From Prevotella lacticifex (GTDB lineage Bacteria > Bacteroidota > Bacteroidia > Bacteroidales > Bacteroidaceae), in contig NZ_BPTV01000002.1 of the NCBI RefSeq assembly GCF_019973375.1, forward strand, positions 357,228 through 421,227: DNA of 64,000 nucleotides, read 5' to 3'. The translations under genes were made by a program, and so were the position numbers. The notes beneath the pieces were generated by a model. The model ran no database searches. It saw only the letters and a list, made by a program, of their open reading frames with translations, and was not told the DNA's origin. Positions 44,858 to 54,577 of the stretch are shown here, in pieces (within the stretch, counting starts at the first letter, position 1; each line of letters begins with the position of its first letter).

Positions 44858-45340
44858 TAGCCTCACACCAGTGCTGCACGACTATTTGCCTTCAAATTCA
44901 TAAAAGTCGGCATCGGCGAGGGCATTATCTAAGTCTATTCTATTCCTAATCCCAACCCAGTCCGTAAAATAGTCGTCAAGGACATCGTCGATGAGTTCTT
45001 GCGGGGCAATGATGTCATAGTCATCAAGACTGTAGGGAAGTTCATGCAGCAGACGGGCAACCAATGCGTCCCTGTTTATTACTGGGTCGGGGGCGGCTGC
45101 CGTTTCCGCCACTATCATGTCAATGGCTGTACAGCTGTAGAGATAATCAAGGAGAGCCCACCAGTCTTCATCATAGGAGTCTGGAGCATAGTCCTGGAAA
45201 GACTCGAAAGGCACGTCTCTGCCTTCCTTTTTGTAGAAGTTGCGAAGCTCAAGCATCTCCTCCGGCTGGAAGTAGAGACATTTGTCCTCCGGGATAACGG
45301 CTTCGGGTACGTTCTCGTTGTCGGGGTCTATACGCTCCAA

Positions 45341-47001
45341 TAAAGAAACCTCCATTTGAGACACTATACACCAAGCATAGCCACTAACTCTTCTATATAT
45401 TTAAGCATGGTTGCCGTACCCCATTTTCCGCCATCTTTGGTTCTCACCTTCTTGTATTTTGAAAGGTATCTGAATATAGCCTTGTAAGAATATTTCTTGT
45501 TTAGTCCCAGCTTGACAAACTCATTCTTAACCCTTGTCGTTATGACGACGGAAAGGAAATTTATCAGTTCAGTGGCATATACGCTGTAGTCGGAATGCAC
45601 GTTTACCGTGTCACGGTCAACGATATTCTTGTATAGCCAGAACAGAGTCTCCACAGACCATCGCTGGGAATAGGCCAAATAGACGGTCAATGGGTCAAGG
45701 TCAGCTTTTGACTTGAAGACAATCAGGCCGAAAAGGCCTTTCTTCTCGGCATAGCTTTCTGCCTTGAAATTATCTTTCTTGTTGGCATTCTGCACATATC
45801 CGATCTCCTGTTCGGAAGCAGCTTTCGGGTCGCGGAAAGAGTAGAGGTACTTGCCATTTGACATTTTTTGCTTCTTGTAGAGAATCGTGCCGTCCTTATA
45901 GTCTTTCAATGGCATTGTCGGCTCATCCATCTTGTAATTCTTTATGAACGCCGAGTTCTGCTTCAATGGTATCAGGTATGCCAGTCCTTCCATCTTATCG
46001 ACTTTCTCAAACAACTTGTTGTTGTAGAAGCCCTTGTCGAAGACCATCAGACCGTTCTTAATCTCATACTCCGCTACAAAGTCGTCTATCGCCGTCTGAT
46101 CCAGCATGTTGCCTGCGTAAGGTTTTGCCGCGATGGGCTCACGCGTCAATGGGTTGAAGGCATACAGCAGGCTGATGTCCTTGGAGCCCTTCTTAGCCCC
46201 CTTGCGCGAGAACTCCGAGAGGCTCCCCGTCTTGGCATTGTAGTCCTTGAGCATGCCGTCAATGACCATGTTACCGCCGGTAAATGTATTCACTCTATTG
46301 CGCATGAACTCACAGATAAGGGAGTATGCCTTGCCTATCTCCATAAGGAATCCGGACACTGCCGTCTCAGACAAATGCACTCCCGGATACATCTCTGATG
46401 CAAATGAGCAGAGGTACTGTACCTGCAAGTCACGGTTCATGATGTCTCCATATGAAGCACGGAGCAAGGCTATGATATAGAGGCACTTCGCATCGTCGAG
46501 ATTCCAAACCTTGGCGAGTTCTTGAAGAAGTCCACTGCCGTACTTGTCACAGAGAGCCACCTCTCCATAATCTTTTATATCCACTCGATTTTTCTTGCGC
46601 ATATACGAGCCCTCGACAAACTTTCCGTTTACAATTTCTCCTACCGTTCCTATGTCTACGGGGACAGGCTTCCCGTTAATTCTTTTGCTCGTCCTTTTTA
46701 TGACGACAAAACGACTGCCTCTCTGTCGGACTATCGTACTTTTGGGGCGGGCGACTGACAATATCTCTTCTGGAATAGCCATAAATATGTATAGTATCTA
46801 TATAATTAAAAGAACTATACAAAGGTACAAATAAATGGCCATATCTGCAAGAAATTACCAATAATATTGGCAAAAATAATTATGCAGAGACTAAAACAAG
46901 GGGAAGTTTAAACGGGCTTTCTACGAAAGAAAGCCCTTGCTAAGCCAGAAACGGCAAAGCAAGGGCCAAATTGTATAGTGTCTCAAATGGAGGTTTCTTT
47001 A
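45341..47001. mobile_element. IS copy 2 (1661 bp, IS4 superfamily)
   Basis: Same length, ends and orientation as copy 1. Target duplication CTCCAA at 45335-45340 and 47002-47007. Two intact copies 10 kb apart in direct orientation could drive deletion or composite transposition of the DNA between them. Confidence 0.93.
45364..46782 (-). CDS. IS4-family transposase (copy 2)
   Basis: 472 residues with the same catalytic motifs as copy 1 (VIDGML, VFDKGFYN, YSQRWSVETLFWLYK). A few substitutions, such as VPVDIGTVGE for IPVDQGTVGE near residue 40. Promoter at 46820-46850. Confidence 0.92.
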   Translation of the reverse strand: MAIPEEILSVARPKSTIVRQRGSRFVVIKRTSKRINGKPVPVDIGTVGEIVNGKFVEGSYMRKKNRVDIKDYGEVALCDKYGSGLLQELAKVWNLDDAKCLYIIALLRASYGDIMNRDLQVQYLCSFASEMYPGVHLSETAVSGFLMEIGKAYSLICEFMRNRVNTFTGGNMVIDGMLKDYNAKTGSLSEFSRKGAKKGSKDISLLYAFNPLTREPIAAKPYAGNMLDQTAIDDFVAEYEIKNGLMVFDKGFYNNKLFEKVDKMEGLAYLIPLKQNSAFIKNYKMDEPTMPLKDYKDGTILYKKQKMSNGKYLYSFRDPKAASEQEIGYVQNANKKDNFKAESYAEKKGLFGLIVFKSKADLDPLTVYLAYSQRWSVETLFWLYKNIVDRDTVNVHSDYSVYATELINFLSVVITTRVKNEFVKLGLNKKYSYKAIFRYLSKYKKVRTKDGGKWGTATMLKYIEELVAMLGV

Positions 47002-47049
47002 CTCCAACGTGAAGTGGTATGGCTTTTTCTCTATTTCGTCATATCTCAT

Positions 47050-47929
47050 AATGGCGTGACTGTAAGTTATGGTCACAAATTTAGTCATTTTATTCCATAT
47101 TTTCGTTTCAGAAAGGAAATAATTAAAGTAAAAAGGCTTTTTGTTGGTAGCTTTTGGTGGAAAAATCATTTCATGCGGGACAAACAACGAACCCTTAAAG
47201 CCATGCCTTCTAAGGCACCGCTTTAACCGCCGGGATGGGACATACGGCGGCAGGGGAGGGAGGTTGGATTATCTGTTCTTAGGATTGAGTGCCTGTCAAT
47301 TTCACCTTCGCTGGCGGCAAGCGGCTGCGCCCGGTTTGCCGTGCTTCGTCTGCATTGACGGCACACAATCCATAGAACATTATCGTTAGACAACCGGCTG
47401 ACAGGAACCATCTCATATGAGAATAAAACGTCCGTGTACCAAGGTTCATTAATCTTTAAAAGTGTGTAAGTGATTGATAAAATCATACTTATATTAGATA
47501 AGCAACGTTTGCAAACTTTACTTCGGCTACACATTAAAAATGCCTCGGCTACATTTTGGCTACACTAATCCTTTGCTTATACCAGCAACCTGGTTAGGAA
47601 TAGAAAAAGAAATACGTCGGCTACACACTAAAAATACGTCGGCTACATTTTGGCTACACTAATCTTTTTGCTTATTCTGGCAACCTGATTAGAAAATGAA
47701 ATTGACAAATGGCTAAACGGCCTACCATAATCTATATATTATATGTTGCAGTCTTGGCTACACTACGGCCACACGCAGGCTACACTTTGGCTACATGAAA
47801 TGTCAACTCTTTTTTGTTACGCATTTCAAGTCGTTGATTACTACGTCTATAAAAAAAAGACCCTTGAAGCAGGTACCACTTCAAGAATCTTTTATTTATT
47901 CTAAAGGACGAACGTCAGACGAGAAGATG
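47050..47929. other. Non-coding region left of the tRNA-side integrase
   Basis: No convincing gene. The left half has GC-rich remnants; the right half (47524-47796) is packed with GGCTACA motifs, including a roughly 95-bp direct duplication (47524 and 47618 onward). Confidence 0.6.
47524..47796. repeat. GGCTACA arm-type site cluster, left of integrase
   Basis: NGGCTACAY occurs at 47524, 47546, 47557, 47618, 47640, 47651, 47755, 47777 and 47788, with a variant CGGCCACAC at 47766, all in one orientation. Likely arm-binding sites for the adjacent recombinase or its accessory factor. Confidence 0.65.
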
Positions 47930-49237
47930 TCAAGCTCTGGCAGAAGCCTGGGCACTACCTTTCGTCTTTCCTTTGGTCTTTGGATCCTCGGCTTCCTTAG
48001 AAGTCATGTTTATTGACTCCTTGTCGAAGTCACGTATAGTCTTGTTATTAAAGAACATAGCCATATCATGCTCGATCTTCTTGTTGGTGATTTTGGCGTA
48101 TACTTGAGTGGTCCGGATGTTCGTGTGGCCGAGCATGCGTGAGACGCTCTCAATGGGCACACCCTTGCTCAGCGTCAGTGTAGCAAAGGTATGGCGGGCC
48201 ATGTGGAAGGTCAGCTCCTTGTCGATGCCGCAAGCCGTAGCAATCTCCTTCAGATACTGATTGGTCTTCTGGTTAGAGAATACAGGGAACACATATCCCT
48301 TTTTCTTCTTGGGGTAGTCCTTGTACTTCTCTATGATGCGCTTTGCACCATCAGAAAGCACGACGTTGATGGGGGTCACGGTCTTGACACGCTTGGATAT
48401 GATCCAGTCCACATCGGCAAGTCTGACGATTTTATCAAACGTGAGTGCCTTTACGTCGATGTAGGCGAGACCTGTGAAGCAGGAGAAGATGAACAGGTCG
48501 CGCACAAGCTCAAGACGCGGAAGGTCGAAGTGCTTGGTCATAATGGCGGAAATCTCTTCATCCGTGAGGAAGCCACGGTCCACCTTTTCCATGTGGAAGT
48601 GAACGCCCACGAATGGGTCCTTGTGGATAACACCTAATTTGATGCCATGCAAGATTACGGTACGGAAGGTCTTCATTGTCTTCACGGCTGTGTTGTTGCA
48701 CATGTTGACATCCGTCATCAGAAAGTTCTTGTAGTCCTGGACCACGACGGGGTTGAGTTCCTTGAGGGACATGTCCTTGCAGTGATACTTCTTCTCAAGC
48801 ATCTGCGTGAAGCGCTTCTTGCACAGCTCGTATTTGCTTAGGGAAGTTTTGCTCAGACACACGCCCACCTGCTCCTTTACATTCTTGATGTATTTATCCA
48901 AGAGTTTTCCGATGGTGTCGTACTCTTCGTCCACTCCCAGGAAGACTGCCTTTACACGGTCAAGTGCAAGTGTTCCCTCGAATTCCAGTTTCTCGGCGAT
49001 AGCCAAAAGCTCATCACGTATTCCGCCAAGCTTCTTGTTGGTCTGTACCACCTCTGTGTTACGACCTTTGAGCTGTTGACGCTGGCCATCCCACAGCTCC
49101 GGTTTGATACTGATCCCTGTCGTTCCTGCTGAGATACGCTCACCGTCCAGAGAGAGCCGGATCATGACGGCACATGTGCCATCCTTGTTCACATGATTTC
49201 CACGAATGTAGAAACTAACCTTAAAGATACGTCTCAT
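47930..49237 (-). CDS. Tyrosine recombinase of the IntDOT-like Bacteroidetes group
   Basis: 435 residues. N-terminal arm-binding domain (FYIRGNHVNKDGTCAVMIRLSL), core-binding domain, and catalytic domain with HMARHTF (HxxR), LGHTNIRTTQ and Tyr in VYAKIT. The usual first Arg (TGLR) is replaced: FTGLAYIDV, as is known for IntDOT-type enzymes. Its gene lies about 390 bp from the 3' end of tRNA-Ser, the likely target, and is bracketed by GGCTACA repeats. Confidence 0.85.
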   Translation of the reverse strand: MRRIFKVSFYIRGNHVNKDGTCAVMIRLSLDGERISAGTTGISIKPELWDGQRQQLKGRNTEVVQTNKKLGGIRDELLAIAEKLEFEGTLALDRVKAVFLGVDEEYDTIGKLLDKYIKNVKEQVGVCLSKTSLSKYELCKKRFTQMLEKKYHCKDMSLKELNPVVVQDYKNFLMTDVNMCNNTAVKTMKTFRTVILHGIKLGVIHKDPFVGVHFHMEKVDRGFLTDEEISAIMTKHFDLPRLELVRDLFIFSCFTGLAYIDVKALTFDKIVRLADVDWIISKRVKTVTPINVVLSDGAKRIIEKYKDYPKKKKGYVFPVFSNQKTNQYLKEIATACGIDKELTFHMARHTFATLTLSKGVPIESVSRMLGHTNIRTTQVYAKITNKKIEHDMAMFFNNKTIRDFDKESINMTSKEAEDPKTKGKTKGSAQASARA

Positions 49238-49300
49238 ACGCTTTACATAAATTTAGTGCAACAATGCTCCCGGTCGAATACAACCCGGTTTGATGCCGTT

Positions 49301-49483
49301 TGGCTACACAAAACCGAAGTTATAATTTCGCTCACCGAGAAATTCATCGGCTGCAAAGTTAAACATAATCGACTGATAGACAATGGTTTCTATGGGGTCT
49401 GTGTCGGGTCTGTAGAGGGTCTGTATCGGGTCTTTGGCTACACTTTTTGATTTTTGCGTTTTCGTGTACCGTATGTGTAGCCG
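49301..49483. repeat. GGCTACA arm-type sites, right of integrase
   Basis: TGGCTACAC at 49301 and 49435, and one inverted copy (GTGTAGCCG) at 49475. They lie between the integrase start and tRNA-Ser, matching the cluster on the other side of the gene. Confidence 0.6.
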
Positions 49484-49551
49484 AAATATGACCATTTCGA
49501 GACCATTCAGAGGTTTTTTAAGTGGTCACTACGAAAAGCGAGGCACAAAAA

Positions 49552-49583
49552 AAGTGCCGCAAATCGTTGATTTTACGGCACTT
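49552..49583 (-). terminator. Terminator of tRNA-Ser
   Basis: Minus-strand AAGTGCCG ... CGGCACTT, an 8-bp stem, followed by a run of seven T. It lies 47 nt beyond the tRNA 3' end, so the tRNA is a single-gene transcript and the integration point is close to it. Confidence 0.75.
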
Positions 49584-49629
49584 AGCTAATTTTGTGAGTT
49601 GACTTACTTATTTTGTAAAGTCTTTTCAG

Positions 49630-49714
49630 CGGAGAGAGAGGGATTCGAACCCCCGGTGCATCTCTGCACGACGGTTTTCAAGACCGTTGTAATCGACCAC
49701 TCTACCATCTCTCC
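49630..49714 (-). tRNA. tRNA-Ser (TGA anticodon)
   Basis: 85 nt. Acceptor stem GGAGAGA/TCTCTCC, anticodon stem-loop CGGTCTTGAAAACCG with anticodon TGA, a long variable arm (GTGCAGAGATGCAC), and T-arm GGGGGTTCGAATCCCTC. Discriminator G, no encoded CCA. The long variable arm is diagnostic of tRNA-Ser. Promoter and terminator both visible. Confidence 0.95.
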
Positions 49715-49761
49715 AAGATAAAAACAGATGCGAACATCCGTGCTTCGGTCGAAAAGCGATG

Positions 49762-49793
49762 CAAAGGTAGTAGTTTATTTCGACATTACCAAA
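49762..49793 (-). promoter_or_regulatory. Promoter of tRNA-Ser
   Basis: Minus-strand TTTG, 20-nt spacer, TACCTTTG, 47 nt before the tRNA 5' end. Confidence 0.7.
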
Positions 49794-49935
49794 TTTTTGC
49801 ATCACTTTTTGATTTTTTATTTGAAGAAACTGCAATCTATACATAAGTAGTCGGAATTTCACAAGGTTTAGCACAAACATCAACTCACTTTCTATCAGAG
49901 TTTTACAACTAATATTATACGTATAAACGTCAACT

Positions 49936-50206
49936 GACGAGGGGAACAGGCTATAAGTGTCTAATAGCAACATTCGAATTCAATGGTCAAAAAACTGAAA
50001 GAATGAGATAATGACGGAACTGGCTTTAAGCGTCTAATGGCATTATTCGGATTCAATGGTCAAAAAACTGAAAGAATGAGATAATGACGGAACTGGCTTT
50101 AAGCGTCTAATAGCAACACTCGGATTCAATGGTCAAAAACTGAAAGAATGAGATAGTGACGAAACAGGCTATAAGCGTCTTATGGCAATATTGGGATTCA
50201 ATGGTA
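49936..50206. repeat. 73-bp tandem repeat, about 3.7 copies
   Basis: The marker ATTCAATGG recurs at 49978, 50051, 50124 and 50196. Units contain GTCAAAAAACTGAAAGAATG and GACGGAACTGGCTTTAAG. Non-coding. It lies between the tRNA gene and the IS1634-family element; nothing else is seen in 49800-50217. Confidence 0.85.
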
Positions 50207-50217
50207 AGGCTCTTTCA

Positions 50218-52326
50218 TTTAACCCAACTTTGACATCGTATTTTGCTTAGTTGTTCTGTATCAGCAATTTAGTGTTTTTAAAAAGTCCTACTGTGTTCTA
50301 CAGATTTTTATTTTTTTAAATGGCACTTTACTGATTTTCAACAACTCGTAGATTTCAGCTGCACTATCTGTAGGCACACTGCACAGTCTGGTCTCGACAG
50401 CCTCTCCAAGCGCATTTACTGCTGTGGTAGTAACTGCTTTTTGAGTCTTCATGATCCGCATGATCTCCGACCAGTACGGTGTCGAACGCTCCCGCCCATG
50501 CTCATCCTTGCCTTGCTTTCGCCGGGCAACCTTCATCTGATGGCGCACGGTGTTTACTATCCAGTAAGCCAGCAGCCCTAAGAAAAGGTGTGCGTCTGCC
50601 CTATTGTCAGTCTGGTGGTATATGGGCCTGAGGCTGAGGTCGGTTTTGAGCTGCCGGTTGGAGCATTCTATTTCACGTATAAGATTATAGTAGTTCCAGG
50701 TCGTTTCCTCATCTAATTTCTTCACATTGGTTCTGAGGAAGTATGTTCCGTATTCCACCTTGTCCGGGATGTTGACCTCCCATGTCATAGAAGCGACTTT
50801 GTCGTGTCCGTCATCCTCAACTTTTATATTGTAATATCGGCTTATAGAGGGATATTTTCCTTGCAGGGCACCGATCCTGTTTTGTACCTTGCCGTAGTTT
50901 TTTATCCCGTGTTTTGATTGGGTACTCTTTCTGATTTTTTTCAACCCTTCCTCAAAACGCTCACGGAATTTGCGGTTCATGGATTCTTCCTTCAACGCTT
51001 TTGCAGGAGAGTCTATTTTGAGGTAACAGTCGTCATTCTTGGCCGTTGTTACGCGTTGAAGCGTTATCTCGCGCTTCAAGCAATCGCAAACTGTGACTTT
51101 GGGAGCATTCTCGGGGGTGGTGTATTCGGTAAGAGCTTTGCGGGATACACAAAGATAGTTGTATCCTTTGTCCCTTATAGTCTTGAGGTTATCTTCAGTT
51201 GAGATACCTGCGTCAATGACTACAAGCACTCCCTCGTTATCGGGACATTTGGCCGGATTCTCAGCAATAAGCTCGTCCACCATGTTGGGAAGTGACTTTG
51301 GATCGGCGGTATTGCCTTCCAGTACCGCACTGTAACGTATGAAGCCGTCAGTATTGATGCATAGCGCGAGGACAAGCAGCTTGCAGTCGCTGCGTTTCTC
51401 CTTTGAACGGCCAAAGGCAGCCTTCTTGCTGCCGGTCTTGCGTCCCTCAAAATAAAAGTTGGTGAGATCGAAGAGCATAATGCGGTTGGTCGGTTTGAAG
51501 AGGTCGTCGGTCTTGTGGCAAAGATACTTCTCAAGCTTATCCTTTATGGAATAAAGGTCATCGGCAACTCGATATATCCTCCTTGGAGTTATTTTGGCCA
51601 TAGGAAGGTCAAGGAGTTCGCACACTGCAGAGTTCTCTTTTATAATGGATATTGACTTTAATTCGGACGGAGTATAGGCCGCCCTCGTAATAAGATGGGC
51701 CAAAGTGACCTTCACCTTGTCCTCAGACCATCCCAAAGAACGGAGAAATGTATCCAGACCAAGTTTACGAATCGTTTGCAGGCATAGCCATTCGCAGCCG
51801 ACTTCCCTTGCGTCTGTATGCCTCATAGTGTCAACATCTATCCGTTTCCTGGCCTTGGACTTGCTTCTCTCGTAGGCGTTGCCCACAATATCAAGTTTTT
51901 CCTCCTCGACAAGTCTGGCCCAGTACGCATGCACTCTGTCACGAACCACTTCCGAGTAACCTTGCAGTTTCTCATCCCAAAGTTGGACATCCTTCTGGTG
52001 ATTGTACAGATACGTCAGTCCACGCGCAACATCTCTTATCTGCTCTGGGGATAGGTCATGTATAAACCAGACATTGAGCAATATCAAAGTACATACCCTA
52101 CCGCTGGCATCGCGATAGGACTCCTTCAGACGGTAATACTTCTCGTCTTTACACGTCTGTGGGTTGTAACGTATTTGGGACGTAAAATTCATGCCGCAAA
52201 GATAAGCAATCCCTACGACATTGCTGTGTTCTACATTGCGATTTTGAGCAGTTTGACCACGCAAACCCCTATAAACACTGGAAAAAATTCTGAAAAAAAC
52301 ATTAGAGCGTCAAACTTGGGTTAAAC
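50218..52326. mobile_element. IS1634-family insertion sequence
   Basis: Terminal inverted repeats TTTAACCCAACTTTGAC (left) and TTTAACCCAAGTTTGAC (right, complementary strand). About 2.1 kb, usual for the family. I could not find a target duplication. Confidence 0.75.
50288..52192 (-). CDS. IS1634-family transposase
   Basis: 634 residues from ATG 52192 (MNFTSQIRYNPQ); a frame start at 52264 lies inside the terminal region and is less likely. Opening YYRLKESYRDASGRVCTLIL fits the family. DDE residues: IMLFDLTNFYF, VLVVIDAGIS, and Glu in REIECSNRQLKTDL. Intact. Confidence 0.87.
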   Translation of the reverse strand: MNFTSQIRYNPQTCKDEKYYRLKESYRDASGRVCTLILLNVWFIHDLSPEQIRDVARGLTYLYNHQKDVQLWDEKLQGYSEVVRDRVHAYWARLVEEEKLDIVGNAYERSKSKARKRIDVDTMRHTDAREVGCEWLCLQTIRKLGLDTFLRSLGWSEDKVKVTLAHLITRAAYTPSELKSISIIKENSAVCELLDLPMAKITPRRIYRVADDLYSIKDKLEKYLCHKTDDLFKPTNRIMLFDLTNFYFEGRKTGSKKAAFGRSKEKRSDCKLLVLALCINTDGFIRYSAVLEGNTADPKSLPNMVDELIAENPAKCPDNEGVLVVIDAGISTEDNLKTIRDKGYNYLCVSRKALTEYTTPENAPKVTVCDCLKREITLQRVTTAKNDDCYLKIDSPAKALKEESMNRKFRERFEEGLKKIRKSTQSKHGIKNYGKVQNRIGALQGKYPSISRYYNIKVEDDGHDKVASMTWEVNIPDKVEYGTYFLRTNVKKLDEETTWNYYNLIREIECSNRQLKTDLSLRPIYHQTDNRADAHLFLGLLAYWIVNTVRHQMKVARRKQGKDEHGRERSTPYWSEIMRIMKTQKAVTTTAVNALGEAVETRLCSVPTDSAAEIYELLKISKVPFKKIKICRTQ

Positions 52327-53189
52327 TCACTATGGAGTACAAAGATTAGTCAATGGCTTAGTACTTTCTCAGGCATCATTATTACTCTGAAAGGACAAAA
52401 AGCGGCAAGCGGATATTGAAATATATTTACACTAATTCAATACGTATCATTTCGGCTTCTAAAACGGGCCGTTTCAGCTCGCGAAATGGACCGTTTGGCA
52501 TCCTGAAACGGACCGTTTTGCAACGCAAAATGATATGTATTAGTAACCAACTGATAATCATCAACATGCAAACGCCGAACAAAGGACACAATAGTTTGAA
52601 TTGTTTTTACATTTAGCTATTTGTATTCTCTTATCGTTCCAGACCTCTCCATAATATTGTTGGCTTATGAATAAACCATAGCCGCATGCATAAGGGAATC
52701 AAAAACTATCGCGATTGGGCGTTGGATGCAAGAATGGGTCAAGATGGCAGAAATGAGACCAAGGCGACAAGAGACTTGGACTATGTGTATGAAATTGTTT
52801 ATTTCGTAAACCCTATAGCCTCCAATAAAGCATCATAAGCAAAAGCCATGAAAGCGGCGTTCATGGTTCGTCAGTAAAAATATAAATTAAAGAGCGAGAG
52901 ATTCGATAGGAAAAGACTTGAAAGAATCATACAATAATGAGACAGATTACAATAGGCTAATTGTAACAATCAGATTGCCAAAGGTTAGGAGTAGAAACTC
53001 TTCTGATGGAAACTGGAGTGCAGAGAAAATCAATGGATGCAGGGTGTTAGCTTGGGATTGTCCGTAGAAATGATAATCCGACAGCCATTCACCTTGCATC
53101 CAATGAACATTGCGTCAAAATTATTGAACTTTATCCGACAACCGTACCGGATTCAGAAGTTCTATAAATTTATCCTCGTTAAGTCAAAG
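52327..53189. other. Non-coding region with a palindromic element
   Basis: No convincing gene in about 860 bp. It holds the palindromic element at 52439-52541 and an imperfect 16-bp inverted repeat (CAATGGATGCAGGGTG at about 53029 and CACCTTGCATCCAATG at about 53090). Confidence 0.55.
52439..52541. repeat. Palindromic repeat element with GGNCCGTTT motifs
   Basis: Outer arms AATACGTATCATTT and AAATGATATGTATT (one mismatch) enclose three near-palindromes: AAAACGGGCCGTTTC, AAATGGACCGTTTGG and GAAACGGACCGTTTTG. It looks like a small dispersed intergenic element. Confidence 0.65.
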
Positions 53190-54542
53190 TTATTGAGCCT
53201 TATCCGTCGACGATGCCGGTGCGTCAGTGCTCGGAGTTTCCTTTGTGGCCGATTTTGCTGGTTCTGATGTTGTGGAATGCTCCGGCTCTGTTGTGGTAGG
53301 CTCATTTGACTCAGTCGGTTCTGTTGTCGTCGACGGCTCAACGTCAGAGTTATAGCTGTTTTCATCAGCTTTCTTATGATGAGTCTCTACCGGCATCGTG
53401 CGCTCCGGCTCAGCTATGGCACTGTCGGGAATTATAGCCGAATCGGCAGGTTCCGACACTGGTGTAGCCGTAGTATCTACTTTCTCCGGCTCAACAGCGG
53501 TAGTGTCGACGGGTGCTTTCCGCGGCGACGACGAGTTGAAATACCACAGCATTCCGGCGGCTATAGCGAGGACGACGATTGCAGCCACAAGGACGACCAT
53601 TCGGGTATTTGTCTGTCGGCACTCATCCTCATACTGGCTTATAGGCCGCGGCGAGTGCTTCTTCTGTGCGAGAGGCTTTGCCGGGGTCGCCCGTTTCGGT
53701 GTTTCCGGCTGCTTTTTCGGTTTATCTGTCTTTGGCGTTACGGCCTCAGTCTGCGGTTTCTCTACCCCACCCTCGTCGACGGGAGTCCCGACTTCAGCCT
53801 CATCATCCTCACTATCAAGGTCATACTGGCTGTTTAGCGGCTTCACCGATTTGATTTCAGGGATTACTATTGTCCGTCGCGCCGATGCCTCACTACCATC
53901 ATCACCTATGACACTTGCCACCTTTATGAACATTGCGGCATGGTTATCCTTGACATCGGCAGTCGACGACCGCAGGATATTTCGTTTTTTATCATTTGAT
54001 CCCTCCTCGGAGAAGAACTGGCACACACCGTCGCTATCGTATTTTGCCATCATTCCCTTTGTGCAGAGATAAAGGAAATCGCCTGGCAGGACATCGCTGC
54101 TATGATAGATCAGCGGATTGTCGAGGGTTACTTTCTCGCTTCCACTGTTCTCATAAACCACCCGTTTGGCCGATGGTCTTATCTGGAAAGCACGACAGTT
54201 GCCTGCACTGACGATAGTCATTCCCTCGGGATGCAAACAAAGCATCACCAGACTGATACCGTTCGGCAGGGCATTAGTGTCGGCTGCGCGGCATGTGTCA
54301 ATAGCAGCGCGAATGTCATCATCTGAAATCTCACCACTTGCCGAGCGATAGCGTCTGAAGTATCCCGAGATACTCTTTATGACATCTTTACTTGTCAGCC
54401 CATTATCGGCTTTTCCGCTACTTACGATAAAGATTCTGTCGGCCTGGTCGCCCTCCCCTTTTGGCGGATAGATATTATCGAGTTGAGCAGCCTGCTGTCC
54501 GTTTTCCCAAATAGCCTGGGGTTCATTAATCTCTATTCTCAT
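53190..54542 (-). CDS. Degenerate PP2C-like membrane protein
   Basis: 450 residues. Residues 1-235 resemble a PP2C/SpoIIE-type phosphatase fold (IFIVSSGKADNG; ISLVMLCLHPEGMTIVSAGNCRAFQIR; LPGDFLYLCTKGM), but the usual Asp metal ligands of the DGHGG and DG motifs are mostly absent, so it may be inactive. A membrane segment at about 318-340 (MVVLVAAIVVLAIAAGMLWYF) is followed by a Thr/Ser/Glu-rich, probably periplasmic tail. Confidence 0.7.
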   Translation of the reverse strand: MRIEINEPQAIWENGQQAAQLDNIYPPKGEGDQADRIFIVSSGKADNGLTSKDVIKSISGYFRRYRSASGEISDDDIRAAIDTCRAADTNALPNGISLVMLCLHPEGMTIVSAGNCRAFQIRPSAKRVVYENSGSEKVTLDNPLIYHSSDVLPGDFLYLCTKGMMAKYDSDGVCQFFSEEGSNDKKRNILRSSTADVKDNHAAMFIKVASVIGDDGSEASARRTIVIPEIKSVKPLNSQYDLDSEDDEAEVGTPVDEGGVEKPQTEAVTPKTDKPKKQPETPKRATPAKPLAQKKHSPRPISQYEDECRQTNTRMVVLVAAIVVLAIAAGMLWYFNSSSPRKAPVDTTAVEPEKVDTTATPVSEPADSAIIPDSAIAEPERTMPVETHHKKADENSYNSDVEPSTTTEPTESNEPTTTEPEHSTTSEPAKSATKETPSTDAPASSTDKAQ

Positions 54543-54577
54543 TTCTGTAAAATTTCAAATTATTAGTCGTAAGCCCG

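Larger units (their letters stand above)
44882..47049 (-). pseudogene. Hypothetical gene split by IS copy 2
   Basis: The 5' part is 47002-47049 (MRYDEIEKKPYHFTLE) and the 3' part 44882-45334 (RIDPDNENVPEAVIPEDKC, ending YEFEGK). They rejoin in frame when the IS and one CTCCAA duplication are removed, giving about 167 residues. Acidic, with DWWALLDYLYSCTAIDMIVA; function not recognised. The visible start MSQMEVSL of the 3' frame is IS sequence. Confidence 0.78.
19545..49629. mobile_element. Decayed composite conjugative/mobilizable element
   Basis: The span holds a relaxase fragment, MobC, two tyrosine integrases, excisionase-like HTH genes, traE/traF/truncated traG, ParA and DUF3408 genes, antirestriction and DNA-handling genes, and three IS copies. 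Its base composition is richer in GC than the DNA to its left. The right side lies at the 3' end of tRNA-Ser, a common integration site. The left limit is inferred from the truncated relaxase next to a truncated host gene. I found no duplicate of the tRNA 3' end in the window, so true element ends are uncertain and several elements may be nested. Confidence 0.55.

Noticed and set aside
49630..49660. Duplicate of the tRNA-Ser 3' end marking the far end of the element
   Set aside because: I looked for the GGGATTCGAAC segment elsewhere in the window and did not find it, so no attL/attR pair is claimed.
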